From Rikenellaceae bacterium (GTDB taxonomy: Bacteria; Bacteroidota; Bacteroidia; Bacteroidales; Rikenellaceae), in NCBI GenBank assembly GCA_015059905.1, contig SUZN01000001.1, forward strand, positions 407,212 through 471,211: DNA of 64,000 nucleotides. The letters run 5' to 3'. The position numbers were made by a program, and so were the translations under genes. The notes below the pieces were generated by a model that saw only the letters and a list, made by a program, of their open reading frames with translations, searched no databases and had not been told where the DNA came from. Of the stretch, positions 9,334 to 17,480 are shown piece after piece. Within the stretch, counting starts at the first letter, position 1. The number at the start of each line of letters is the position of its first letter.

Positions 9334-10461
9334 ATGAGCAGAAGCAAAGGATTAAAGATAGCATCAAACATTTGCACCATTATAGTGGGTCTGGTGTTTA
9401 TCTTCTCGGGCTTTGTCAAGGTCATTGACCCTTGGGGAACGGCTCTGAAGGTGAACGAATACCTATCTATATATGGTATGGAGTGGCTCACGCCCGCCTC
9501 AATGACCTTTTCAATATGGTTGTGTGGCGCAGAGCTTATGATGGGATTGATGCTCCTGTTTAGGGTGCGCACGCGCCTTATCTCCATCTTCGCACTGGTG
9601 TCGATGTCGTTCTTTACGGTTCTGACATTCTTGAGCGCAACGTGGATACCCGTAGAGGATTGTGGATGTTTTGGCGATGCGCTGAAGCTCACTCCCTGGG
9701 AGACCTTCTTCAAGAACCTTATTATTCTGCCGATGGTGGTTGTTATATGGTATCGCTATCGCCCTGATAAGATTTTAGTCTTTAAGCGCATAGAGCTAGT
9801 GCTCACCTGCCTCTTTTTTACCATTGCTATGGGTCTGGGTGCTTATTGCTATTACCATAAGCCATTGGTTGATTTCCTTCCATATAAGAAGGGTGCCAAC
9901 CTCTATGCAATGATTCAGTCACAGCACGACACAGGTAGCGAGGCAGTGTCGGAGGAGGAGTATGTGTTAATTTATCGCAATCGCCGCACAGGCAAGCTGC
10001 GCGAGTTCTCCATTGACGACAAGGAGTGGCAGAATGACAAAAAGTGGGAGTGGGTCGAGACCCGAGTGGATAACGAGGCACCCACTGTGCAGACTCTTGT
10101 GAGCGAGTTCTCTTTGTCAGACGTTGAGGGTAACGTCACCGAGGAGATTCTCACCCGCCCAGGACGTGTCTATATGATTTGCGTAACCAACTTCAGTAAG
10201 TTGAGAAAGCGCTGTGCTGCGCGTCTGCGTAGCGTTGTGGAGCGTGCCGAGGCGGAGGGTGCTTTGGTTGTGTGCCTCACACCACAGCCTTTGCGATATG
10301 TCACGCGTTACTCTTTCGATGGGTCCGATGAGGTAAGATGCTATAATATTGATGCTACCGTGATGAAGACTATGCTTCGTGCCGAGAATGGTCTGGTGGT
10401 GCTCAACGATGGCGTTATCGAGGAGAAGTATAACTGCCGAAGCATTGATTTTATGGAGTAA
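9334..10461 (+). CDS. DoxX/MauE-like membrane protein with C-terminal thioredoxin-like domain
   Basis: Inner-membrane protein of the DoxX type. The N-terminal half has four hydrophobic helices and the motif EDCGCFGDALKL between helices, as in the DoxX/MauE group linked to thiol redox chemistry. A fifth helix (about residues 157-172) leads into a soluble C-terminal part that starts with FSLSDVEGNV and has a thioredoxin-like layout, but with no CxxC. The family is common in Bacteroidales and its exact reaction is not established. It is the last gene before the terminator-like hairpin at 10489. Confidence 0.75.
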   Translation: MSRSKGLKIASNICTIIVGLVFIFSGFVKVIDPWGTALKVNEYLSIYGMEWLTPASMTFSIWLCGAELMMGLMLLFRVRTRLISIFALVSMSFFTVLTFLSATWIPVEDCGCFGDALKLTPWETFFKNLIILPMVVVIWYRYRPDKILVFKRIELVLTCLFFTIAMGLGAYCYYHKPLVDFLPYKKGANLYAMIQSQHDTGSEAVSEEEYVLIYRNRRTGKLREFSIDDKEWQNDKKWEWVETRVDNEAPTVQTLVSEFSLSDVEGNVTEEILTRPGRVYMICVTNFSKLRKRCAARLRSVVERAEAEGALVVCLTPQPLRYVTRYSFDGSDEVRCYNIDATVMKTMLRAENGLVVLNDGVIEEKYNCRSIDFME

Positions 10462-10488
10462 CGATGCTTACATATTAGTTTGGTATAG

Positions 10489-10523
10489 AAATTGACTTTC
10501 CAGCAAGGGAAGTCAATTTTTTT
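10489..10523 (+). terminator. Strong hairpin with T-run, ending a few bases before the efflux operon
   Basis: A 13-base stem (10489-10501 with 10507-10519, one G-T pair), a 5-base loop and a T-run form a canonical intrinsic terminator for the suf-tmk-DoxX unit. The next start codon is at 10529, only about six bases after the first T-run, so the same element may act as an attenuator for the efflux genes. Confidence 0.85.
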
Positions 10524-10528
10524 GTTTT

Positions 10529-11569
10529 ATGTGCAGACCAATACTTTTTCTATTGTTATGTGTAACGCTGCAGGGCTCGTGTGGAAGACGAGTTGAGAAT
10601 GACCTCGATAGAGTCCGTAGTGTCAAGGTTGTCACGGCGCGTGATGTCGGTTATGTAGATCGTGATTTTGCGGGTATGTCCACCGCTGATGATGCCACAA
10701 TGCTCGCCTTCAAACTCTCGGGTCAGGTGGCGAGTGTCGATGTAGGCAAGGGCGATTTTGTGCGCCGAGGCGAACTGCTGGCGCAACTTGACCCGCGCGA
10801 TGTTGAGTTGCAGGTTGCATCCGACCGTTCACAGTTTGAGCGCGCCACCTCGCAGTATGAACGTATGCGTCGTCTGCTGGAGCGCAATGCCGTGTCGCAG
10901 CAGGATGTCGAGGCGGCTGAGGCAGCGTATGTGCAGGCTCGCTCGAAGTATGAGAATTCGCGCGATTTGCTTGCCCAGACCAAGCTGCGCGCTCCATTTG
11001 ATGGCGTTATTGAACGCACCTATGTCGATGCCTACCAGCGTGTAGAGTCGGGGCAGACTATCCTGCGATTGGTAAACCCGATAAGCACCACCGTTGAGTT
11101 TACGATGTCGGAGAAGAGTATGTCGGTGCTTGCCGATAGCTCGTCGCGTTACTTCGTGCGTTTTGATAACTATCCCGACCTTCTCTTTTCGGCTCGCCTT
11201 GACAGCTATGCCAAGACAGCATCCGATGCATCGGGATTTCCTGTGTCACTCAAGCTCAATAAGGCGGAGTTACAAGGCGTAAGCATATCGCCTGGAATGA
11301 CTTGTCAGGTGATGATTCGCACCGCCGACAACCTTGCTGGCGAGGTCGAGGTTCCTCTCACCGCCATCTACGCCCCTGCGCAGGGTGGTACATATGTGTG
11401 GGTTGTGGATAAGGAGTCGCGTGTGGAGTTGCGCAAGGTCGTGCTTGGCGAACTTTTGGGGCGCGATATGGTGAGCATCAGGCAGGGATTGAACTCTGGC
11501 GATGAGGTCGTCACGGCGGGCGTGTATCGTCTGCGTGAGGGCGAGCAAGTGAAAATCTTAAATCCTTAA
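10529..11569 (+). CDS. RND efflux periplasmic adaptor (membrane fusion protein), lipoprotein
   Basis: Periplasmic adaptor that joins the RND pump to the outer-membrane channel. A short signal ends in the lipobox LQGSC, so the mature protein is lipid-anchored. The lipoyl halves flank a coiled-coil hairpin (about residues 92-155), then beta-barrel and membrane-proximal domains. The segment KLRAPFDGVIER is the typical second lipoyl motif. 346 residues is at the short end of the HlyD/AcrA group. The pump gene follows after 4 bases and the channel gene after it, so the three form one operon. No regulator gene is adjacent. Confidence 0.9.
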   Translation: MCRPILFLLLCVTLQGSCGRRVENDLDRVRSVKVVTARDVGYVDRDFAGMSTADDATMLAFKLSGQVASVDVGKGDFVRRGELLAQLDPRDVELQVASDRSQFERATSQYERMRRLLERNAVSQQDVEAAEAAYVQARSKYENSRDLLAQTKLRAPFDGVIERTYVDAYQRVESGQTILRLVNPISTTVEFTMSEKSMSVLADSSSRYFVRFDNYPDLLFSARLDSYAKTASDASGFPVSLKLNKAELQGVSISPGMTCQVMIRTADNLAGEVEVPLTAIYAPAQGGTYVWVVDKESRVELRKVVLGELLGRDMVSIRQGLNSGDEVVTAGVYRLREGEQVKILNP

Positions 11570-11573
11570 GTCT

Positions 11574-14500
11574 ATGTCTATTACCGATTACTCGATGCGC
11601 CACCGCAGTGTCGTGTGGTTTATCCTTGCTCTTTGTCTTGCAGGGGGCGTGTGGGCGTTTGTCAAGATGGGCAAGAAGGAGGATTCAACCTTTGTGCTGA
11701 AGAGCGCTGTTGTTACGTGTGAATATCCTGGTGCTACACCGCTTGAGGTCGAGCAACTCATCACCGAACCTATCGGTCGTGAGCTGCAATCTATGCGTAG
11801 GGTTAAGAAACTCACCTCGGAGTCCTATTATGGGCTATCGCGTATAATGGTGGAGTTGGAATCTGGAACGCCTGCGAAAGATATCCCGCAACTATGGGAT
11901 GAACTGCGCCGCAAGGTGCTTAATATCTCTTCGCAACTGCCCACAGGCGCTGGGACTGTCGTTGTGAATGATGATTTCGGCGATGTCTATGGACTCTATT
12001 ATGGTTTGGTTGCCGACGATGGCTTTTCGTGGAGCGAGATACATGAGTGGGCGCAGCGCATCAAACGGCAATTAGTCCCCATCGAGGGCGTGCAGAAGGT
12101 GGCGCTGATGGGCGAGCAGATGCCTGTGATAAATATCTATATCACGCGCTCAACGCTGGCTAATTTTGCAATCACGCCCGATATGATTGAGGCGATGATA
12201 TCGCAGCAGAACAGCGTAGTACAGACGGGTGAGATTGTAGCGGGTGAGGAGCGTGTTATTGTGCTCGAAACGGGTGTATATAACACTATCGAAGATATTG
12301 CCAATCAGTTGCTTATCGCGCCCAATGGTCAGCAGTTCCGTCTGGGCGATGTGGCTCGCATCGAACAGGGTTATGCCACTCCGCCGCAGACCATTATGAG
12401 CGTCAATGGCGAACGTGCGGTGGGCATAGGCGTATCGTCAAGTGCCGAGGCAGATGTTGTGCAGCTTGGTGCTACGGTGAGCGAGCAACTGCAACGGTTG
12501 CAGGCACAGATGCCTGTTGGTCTGGAGGTGGTCTCGCTCTATCCCGAGGATGATATTGCCCGCGAGGCGAATTTGAGTTTTATGCTCAACCTGCTTGAGT
12601 CGGTCGCTATTGTGATAGTGGTCATTATGTTTGCTATGGGGCTTCGTAGCGGTGTGCTGATTGGCTCGTCGCTGATATTTACCATCGGTGGCACAATGCT
12701 CCTTATGTATATGCTGGGCGAGGGTATCAACCGCACCTCACTTGCTGGTTTTATCATCGCTATGGGAATGTTGGTGGATAACGCTATTGTCGTGGCGGAT
12801 AATGCCCGCCTTGCAGTTTCGGGCGGTATGCCGCCGCAAAAGGCATTCTCGGTGGCTGCCGACCAGCCGAAATGGAGTCTGTTGGGCGCTACCCTGATAG
12901 CCATATTCTCATTTCTGCCCCTATACCTCGCACCCTCGGCTGTAGCGGAGATTGTGAAGCCATTGTTTGTGGTTGTAGCCCTTTCGCTCTTGATTAGCTG
13001 GGTGTTGGCGCTTACGCAGGTGCCGATGTTTGGTGCAGGAATGATACACTCTGCTGCGTCGCAGCAAAACGAGTCGCAGATGAAGTGGTTTGGACGTTTG
13101 CTGGAGCGTGCGATAAACCATCGTTGGTGGGTTGTTGTGGGCGTTGTGGCGATGTTTGTCTGTTCGGTCGTGGTTATGGGTGTTATGCCACAAAACTTCT
13201 TTCCACAGCTTGATAAGCCCTATTTCCGTGCCGATGTAATCCTCCCCGAAGGTTATGATATCTCCTCTACGCAGCAGCATCTCGATACAATGAGCGAGTG
13301 GCTGGGTCGTCAGGCGGAGGTGGAGCGAGTCTCTACGACGGCAGGGACAACTCCCTTGCGATACTATCTGGCAAGCGGCAGCGTGGCTCTACGCCCCAAC
13401 TTTGGCAATCTGCTTGTTGAACTCAAACGCAAGAAGGATAGCGAGCCTGTGCGCCAGCGCTTTAGAGCCTATGTCGAGGCTACCTTCCCCGATGTGTGGT
13501 TGCGCTCCTCGTTGTTCAAGCTCTCGCCCGTGCCTGATGCAACCATCGAGGTGGGTTTTGTGGGCGAAAATATAGATACTCTGCTGCACCTCACCCATCA
13601 GGTCGAGCAGATTATGTGGCAGACAAAAGAGCTGACCAACATTCGCAATAGTTGGGGAAATCGTGTGGCGACGTGGTTGCCTGTATATTCCCAAATCAAG
13701 GGTCAGCGCATAGGTGTGGGGCGTAGTCGTATGGCTCAATGGGTCACGCTTGCTACCGAAGGCTATCCGATGGGGCAGTTTCGTCGTGGCGATGAGGTGA
13801 TGCCTATCTTGCTTAAGGATGATGATATTGCAACTTATAATCTCTCCAATCTGCAATCGCTGCCAATCTTTTCACAAGGCGGCAACGTCTATTCTATCGA
13901 GCAGGCGGTGAATCGTTTCGATTTGGATTTCAGGGGCGGTGTGATTAAGCGTTACAACCGCCAGCGAGTAATGAAGGCGCAGTGTGACCCCAGGGAGGGT
14001 GTGAATACCATTCGTGCCACCGAGCAACTGCTCAAGCGCGTTAGGCGTGAGGTGACACTCCCCGAGGGGTATGAATTGAAGATTTTTGGCGAGCAGGAGT
14101 CGCAGGCGGAGTCGAACGAGGCTCTGGGGAAGAATATGCCGCTTGCGCTGGTGGCGATTTTTATCGTGCTGTTGCTGTTGTTTAACAATTTCCGCGACCC
14201 TGTGATAATTCTGCTTATGACTCCGCTGATTTTTATTGGCGTGGTTGTCGGATTGGTGCTGACTGGCAATCAGTTTGATTTTTTCTCTCTGCTGGGGCTG
14301 CTGGGATTGGTCGGGATGAATGTCAAGAATGGCGTTATCCTGCTCGATGCTATTCGCTCCAAACTCTCCTTGGGCGTACCTCCCCGTGAGGCTATTGTGG
14401 CGGCAGCGCAGAGTCGTCTGTTGCCTGTGTCGCTTGCCTCTATAACGACAATACTTGCACTCATTCCGCTGCTCTTTGACTCTCTGTTCTCGAGTATGGC

Positions 14501-14609
14501 GGCGACGATTATGGGTGGTTTGTTTGTTGCTACCGCACTTACGATGATGGTACTGCCTGTGGCATATGCCATAGCACACGGAGTGAAAAACGAAAAAAGT
14601 AATTCCTAA
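11574..14609 (+). CDS. RND family efflux pump, inner-membrane subunit
   Basis: Proton-driven tripartite efflux pump of 1011 residues with twelve membrane helices and two large periplasmic loops, in the usual order. The proton-relay helix 4 reads GMLVDNAIVVADNAR, so one Asp is kept and the second position of the AcrB pair is Asn; helix 10 keeps the Lys in GMNVKNGVILL. This pattern is seen in other RND groups and is compatible with activity. The substrate may be drugs, bile acids or lipids; the sequence does not say. A minimal spacing of 4 bases to the adaptor and 1 base to the channel gene supports tight co-translation. Confidence 0.93.
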   Translation: MSITDYSMRHRSVVWFILALCLAGGVWAFVKMGKKEDSTFVLKSAVVTCEYPGATPLEVEQLITEPIGRELQSMRRVKKLTSESYYGLSRIMVELESGTPAKDIPQLWDELRRKVLNISSQLPTGAGTVVVNDDFGDVYGLYYGLVADDGFSWSEIHEWAQRIKRQLVPIEGVQKVALMGEQMPVINIYITRSTLANFAITPDMIEAMISQQNSVVQTGEIVAGEERVIVLETGVYNTIEDIANQLLIAPNGQQFRLGDVARIEQGYATPPQTIMSVNGERAVGIGVSSSAEADVVQLGATVSEQLQRLQAQMPVGLEVVSLYPEDDIAREANLSFMLNLLESVAIVIVVIMFAMGLRSGVLIGSSLIFTIGGTMLLMYMLGEGINRTSLAGFIIAMGMLVDNAIVVADNARLAVSGGMPPQKAFSVAADQPKWSLLGATLIAIFSFLPLYLAPSAVAEIVKPLFVVVALSLLISWVLALTQVPMFGAGMIHSAASQQNESQMKWFGRLLERAINHRWWVVVGVVAMFVCSVVVMGVMPQNFFPQLDKPYFRADVILPEGYDISSTQQHLDTMSEWLGRQAEVERVSTTAGTTPLRYYLASGSVALRPNFGNLLVELKRKKDSEPVRQRFRAYVEATFPDVWLRSSLFKLSPVPDATIEVGFVGENIDTLLHLTHQVEQIMWQTKELTNIRNSWGNRVATWLPVYSQIKGQRIGVGRSRMAQWVTLATEGYPMGQFRRGDEVMPILLKDDDIATYNLSNLQSLPIFSQGGNVYSIEQAVNRFDLDFRGGVIKRYNRQRVMKAQCDPREGVNTIRATEQLLKRVRREVTLPEGYELKIFGEQESQAESNEALGKNMPLALVAIFIVLLLLFNNFRDPVIILLMTPLIFIGVVVGLVLTGNQFDFFSLLGLLGLVGMNVKNGVILLDAIRSKLSLGVPPREAIVAAAQSRLLPVSLASITTILALIPLLFDSLFSSMAATIMGGLFVATALTMMVLPVAYAIAHGVKNEKSNS

Positions 14610-14610
14610 T

Positions 14611-15858
14611 ATGAAGGCAAAAATATTTCTCATCTTTGTGGCGGCTGTGACCTGCCTCAAAGTGCAGGCGCAAATATCCATTGAGGAGTATCGCAGCATA
14701 GTCCTCGAGCGTAGCCTTGAACTGCAAAATGCCGAGGCGCAGTCTGAAAAGCTACTCTCCGAGAGTGCCAAGCAGCGCACCGCTTTTCTACCCTCACTCT
14801 CGGCAAGTGGAAGTTTTACAACCGACTTCAAGCGTAATGATGGAGCCGATTTGTGGGGTTTCAGCGTGGAGCCTCGCATCGAGCAGACGATATATGCTGG
14901 TGGTGGGGTGCGAGCAGCCTATCGTCAGGCGCTGACACGCTACGCTGGCTCATTGCAGGATGGCGAGCAGGTGGCACTTGAGGTGCGTTTTGCGGCAGAT
15001 AATGCCTATTGGATGGTCTCGGCGATGCAGCTTTACAAGGCGGCAACCGAGGAGTATGTGTCGCTTATTCGTTCTCTGTATGATGTTGTGCAGGAGCGTT
15101 ACAGCGAGGGCTATGTTGCCAAGGGAGATTTGTTGCAGGTCGAGGCACGTTTGAGTGATGCCGAATTTTCGCTTATAGCTTCACAGAATAACTACGAAGT
15201 GGCGCTGCATCGATTTAATAGTCTGCGGCGTGAAGATGATGCGGAAAGCGTGGTGCTAATAAATTCTATAATAGACAGTTTGGTTGTACCACTTCGAGTA
15301 TCGCTTGAACAGATTGTAGCTCGCCGACCCGATGTGCAGAGTGCCAAATCCTCTATCCTTGCCGCCGAGGCGGGAGTGGATGTTGCGCGCTCCTCGTTTA
15401 ACCCCTCGCTGAAGGCGGGTGTGAGTGGCTCGTGGCAGACCTATTCGCCCAATCAGTCGGGCAAGACCTATCTCGATGGTGCACTGGTTGTGGGTGTTAG
15501 TGTGCCCATCTTCCATTGGCGCGAACGTCGTCACGCGGTGTCGGCGGCAAAGCAGGGTGTCAGGCAGGCAGGGATTGCGCTGGAGCAACTATATGAGGAT
15601 GTGTCGCTTGAAGAGGCGGATGGCTGGAGTGCCTTGCTAAGCAGTTATTCGCAGATGCAGTCATCGCTCAAGAATGTCGAGATTGCCAGCGAAAACCTCT
15701 CTATCTCGACCTACTCCTATCAGGAGGGTCAGGCGACGGTGCTGGATGTCTTGCAGGCGCAGTTGAGCTGGATACAAATCTACACCAACGCCATCACCGC
15801 CCGCTATAACTATGCTGTAGCATGGTCCGCCTATCGCCGCATAACAGCTGCCGAATAG
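14611..15858 (+). CDS. TolC-like outer-membrane efflux channel
   Basis: Outer-membrane factor of the tripartite pump. Signal peptide (about residues 1-21), then two repeats of long alpha-helical hairpins and beta strands as in TolC/OprM; the second half begins near residue 230 with the motif RRPDVQSAKSSILAAEA, which is typical for the family. 415 residues is standard. It ends the efflux operon and is followed by a strong bidirectional terminator. Confidence 0.9.
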   Translation: MKAKIFLIFVAAVTCLKVQAQISIEEYRSIVLERSLELQNAEAQSEKLLSESAKQRTAFLPSLSASGSFTTDFKRNDGADLWGFSVEPRIEQTIYAGGGVRAAYRQALTRYAGSLQDGEQVALEVRFAADNAYWMVSAMQLYKAATEEYVSLIRSLYDVVQERYSEGYVAKGDLLQVEARLSDAEFSLIASQNNYEVALHRFNSLRREDDAESVVLINSIIDSLVVPLRVSLEQIVARRPDVQSAKSSILAAEAGVDVARSSFNPSLKAGVSGSWQTYSPNQSGKTYLDGALVVGVSVPIFHWRERRHAVSAAKQGVRQAGIALEQLYEDVSLEEADGWSALLSSYSQMQSSLKNVEIASENLSISTYSYQEGQATVLDVLQAQLSWIQIYTNAITARYNYAVAWSAYRRITAAE

Positions 15859-15876
15859 TATAAAAATTCTAACAAG

Positions 15877-15919
15877 AAAATAGGTTGCCCAACAAAAAAT
15901 GTGCTGGGCAACCTATTTT
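15877..15919. terminator. Bidirectional terminator, perfect 15-base stem
   Basis: AAAATAGGTTGCCCA (15877-15891) pairs perfectly with 15905-15919. The stem is flanked by A-rich and T-rich ends, so it can end transcription from the TolC-like gene and from the opposing gene that ends at 15927. Confidence 0.92.
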
Positions 15920-15926
15920 GCATAAA

Positions 15927-16727
15927 TCAGTTTCTGCGATTTTGCGATTTATACTCCTTTATCATCTCTTTTTCTTTATCCTCAAGTCTTTTCAAAAACT
16001 CCTCGGAGGTTGGGTGGAACTCTTTGAACTCTACCTCCGACTTTTTTATTCCGAGTGCTCGGCGTAGGCGAGGGTAGTATTTCATACGTTCTGCTCTGGA
16101 TGGGAGGTATATGTCAAATTCATACCACGCCAAAGCCTCGATGGCTTTGCAATCCATATAGCTTTGCGAAAGGTTACACCCATTTACCTTGAAATGTCGT
16201 TTTACCGCCTCTTCCATTCTGTGGTAAGTCTCAATTGGTATCTTTCGATAAACGGGATGATTTGTTATTTGAAATCCCACCTCATCAATAATTCCATCGC
16301 TTCCCCTTACCTTAAGACTTATCATCTTCTGGTTTATGTAGAACTCTCTTAACTGCTCTTTTGAAAATGTTTCAAACAAAACTCTCTCTAATTGTCTATA
16401 ATTTTGTCGTGTAAAGTAGTAGATAAACATATTTCGATGGAGATATTTGCCGTTCTTAAACTGCATTCTAGAACCGAACTTTTTATTATTCACATTTTCT
16501 ATGAGAATGCTATAGTATTCTACTCTGTTTGCTTCATATTCACTTCGTAATATTGTGTGTGAAAAGTTGTCGTGTTTGATTGTGTCAATCTTCCCTCCTT
16601 GCTCTATAAACCGATTTGCATAATATTCCCTACTTCGGATTGGAACGGATGGCTCTATTATATCTTGCGAGAAAGATTTGGTACATATTGTGGCGAATAT
16701 CCATAAAATAACAAAAAATCGGTTCAT
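15927..16727 (-). CDS. Secreted protein of unknown function
   Basis: Has a clear signal peptide (about residues 1-20, ending before QDIIEP). The rest is a 245-residue, strongly charged soluble domain rich in Arg, Lys, Glu and Tyr, with no catalytic motif I can name. It resembles the small secreted DUF5043-like proteins of Bacteroidales in size and layout, but I cannot confirm that. The gene is visibly richer in A and T than its neighbours and stands alone between two terminators, which suggests a recent acquisition or relaxed selection. Confidence 0.7.
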   Translation of the reverse strand: MNRFFVILWIFATICTKSFSQDIIEPSVPIRSREYYANRFIEQGGKIDTIKHDNFSHTILRSEYEANRVEYYSILIENVNNKKFGSRMQFKNGKYLHRNMFIYYFTRQNYRQLERVLFETFSKEQLREFYINQKMISLKVRGSDGIIDEVGFQITNHPVYRKIPIETYHRMEEAVKRHFKVNGCNLSQSYMDCKAIEALAWYEFDIYLPSRAERMKYYPRLRRALGIKKSEVEFKEFHPTSEEFLKRLEDKEKEMIKEYKSQNRRN

Positions 16728-16887
16728 AATTTCATAGTGTTAAATCAATTTTATGGTTTCTGTTGCAAGATAGTGATAAATATTTGTATATGCAAGCGCT
16801 TGATTGATAAAATGTTATAAATTTTGAGCGTGGTTATATATTGTAAAATAAATAGGGGGTAGATTACGAAATATAATAAAAAAGCAA

Positions 16888-16914
16888 GAGGTGATTGCAA
16901 ATTGTAATCACCTC
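16888..16914 (-). terminator. Terminator of the OsmC gene
   Basis: GAGGTGATT (16888-16896) pairs with AATCACCTC (16906-16914). Read on the minus strand it is followed by a T-rich run, directly after the OsmC stop codon. Confidence 0.8.
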
Positions 16915-16928
16915 AAAAAAATAAGTTT

Positions 16929-17333
16929 TTACTCTGTGCTGACCACCTCGATAACGTGCGAAACGGGGGCAATCTTGCGGAGCATTGCAACCATTCCGCA
17001 GGTGCGCTCCTGTGCGCGCTCCACCGCCTGCGAGATAGGCTCCTGGTCCTCCAGTCGGTGACACTCGACATTGTAAATCACCTCGAAGCTCTCATAGACG
17101 CTGTCGCCTCGCAGTGTTGGGGTGTTGAGCTGACCCTCGACCGTAATCTCCATACTCTTTGGCTTTGGATTGCCGCGCTTCTCCAGTAGCGCCATAATCG
17201 TAAGCCCTGCACATTTTGCCGTTGCACACAACATAAGAGCCTTTGGATTAAGGTCGTCAGCCGACGCCCCACCTGCAAGGCAGAACTTGCCGTCGGCAAG
17301 TTTTACCGTCACTTTTTGTAGATTGTTGTTCAT
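16929..17333 (-). CDS. OsmC/Ohr family peroxiredoxin-like protein
   Basis: Small cytoplasmic thiol protein of the OsmC group, which reduces organic hydroperoxides or related thiol substrates. The two family cysteines are present: Cys41 in ATAKCAG and Cys112 in RTCGM. The 134-residue length fits. It is transcribed alone, divergently from the TPR gene at 17481, with its own terminator. Confidence 0.85.
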   Translation of the reverse strand: MNNNLQKVTVKLADGKFCLAGGASADDLNPKALMLCATAKCAGLTIMALLEKRGNPKPKSMEITVEGQLNTPTLRGDSVYESFEVIYNVECHRLEDQEPISQAVERAQERTCGMVAMLRKIAPVSHVIEVVSTE

Positions 17334-17432
17334 AAATGAGTCTTTTAAGTTACGAAATTAAGTGCTGCCGCGTGGGCTTTGCACATTTATCACAATTTTC
17401 ACAATTTTCTGCCGACAATAATCGTTCCTATG

Positions 17433-17463
17433 TTGTGTGATTTGTCTAATTTTCGTAACTTTG
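17433..17463 (+). promoter_or_regulatory. Promoter of the TPR/outer-membrane barrel operon
   Basis: TTG at 17433-17435, 20 bases, then TAACTTTG at 17456-17463, matching the Bacteroidetes consensus. The start codon is 17 bases after the -7 box. Confidence 0.65.
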
Positions 17464-17480
17464 TCGGATAAATATATTTA

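Noticed and set aside
13872..14879. Open frame of 335 codons on the minus strand over the RND pump and TolC-like genes
   Set aside because: Runs across two clear genes in the opposite sense; Arg/His/Gln-rich composition typical of a shadow.
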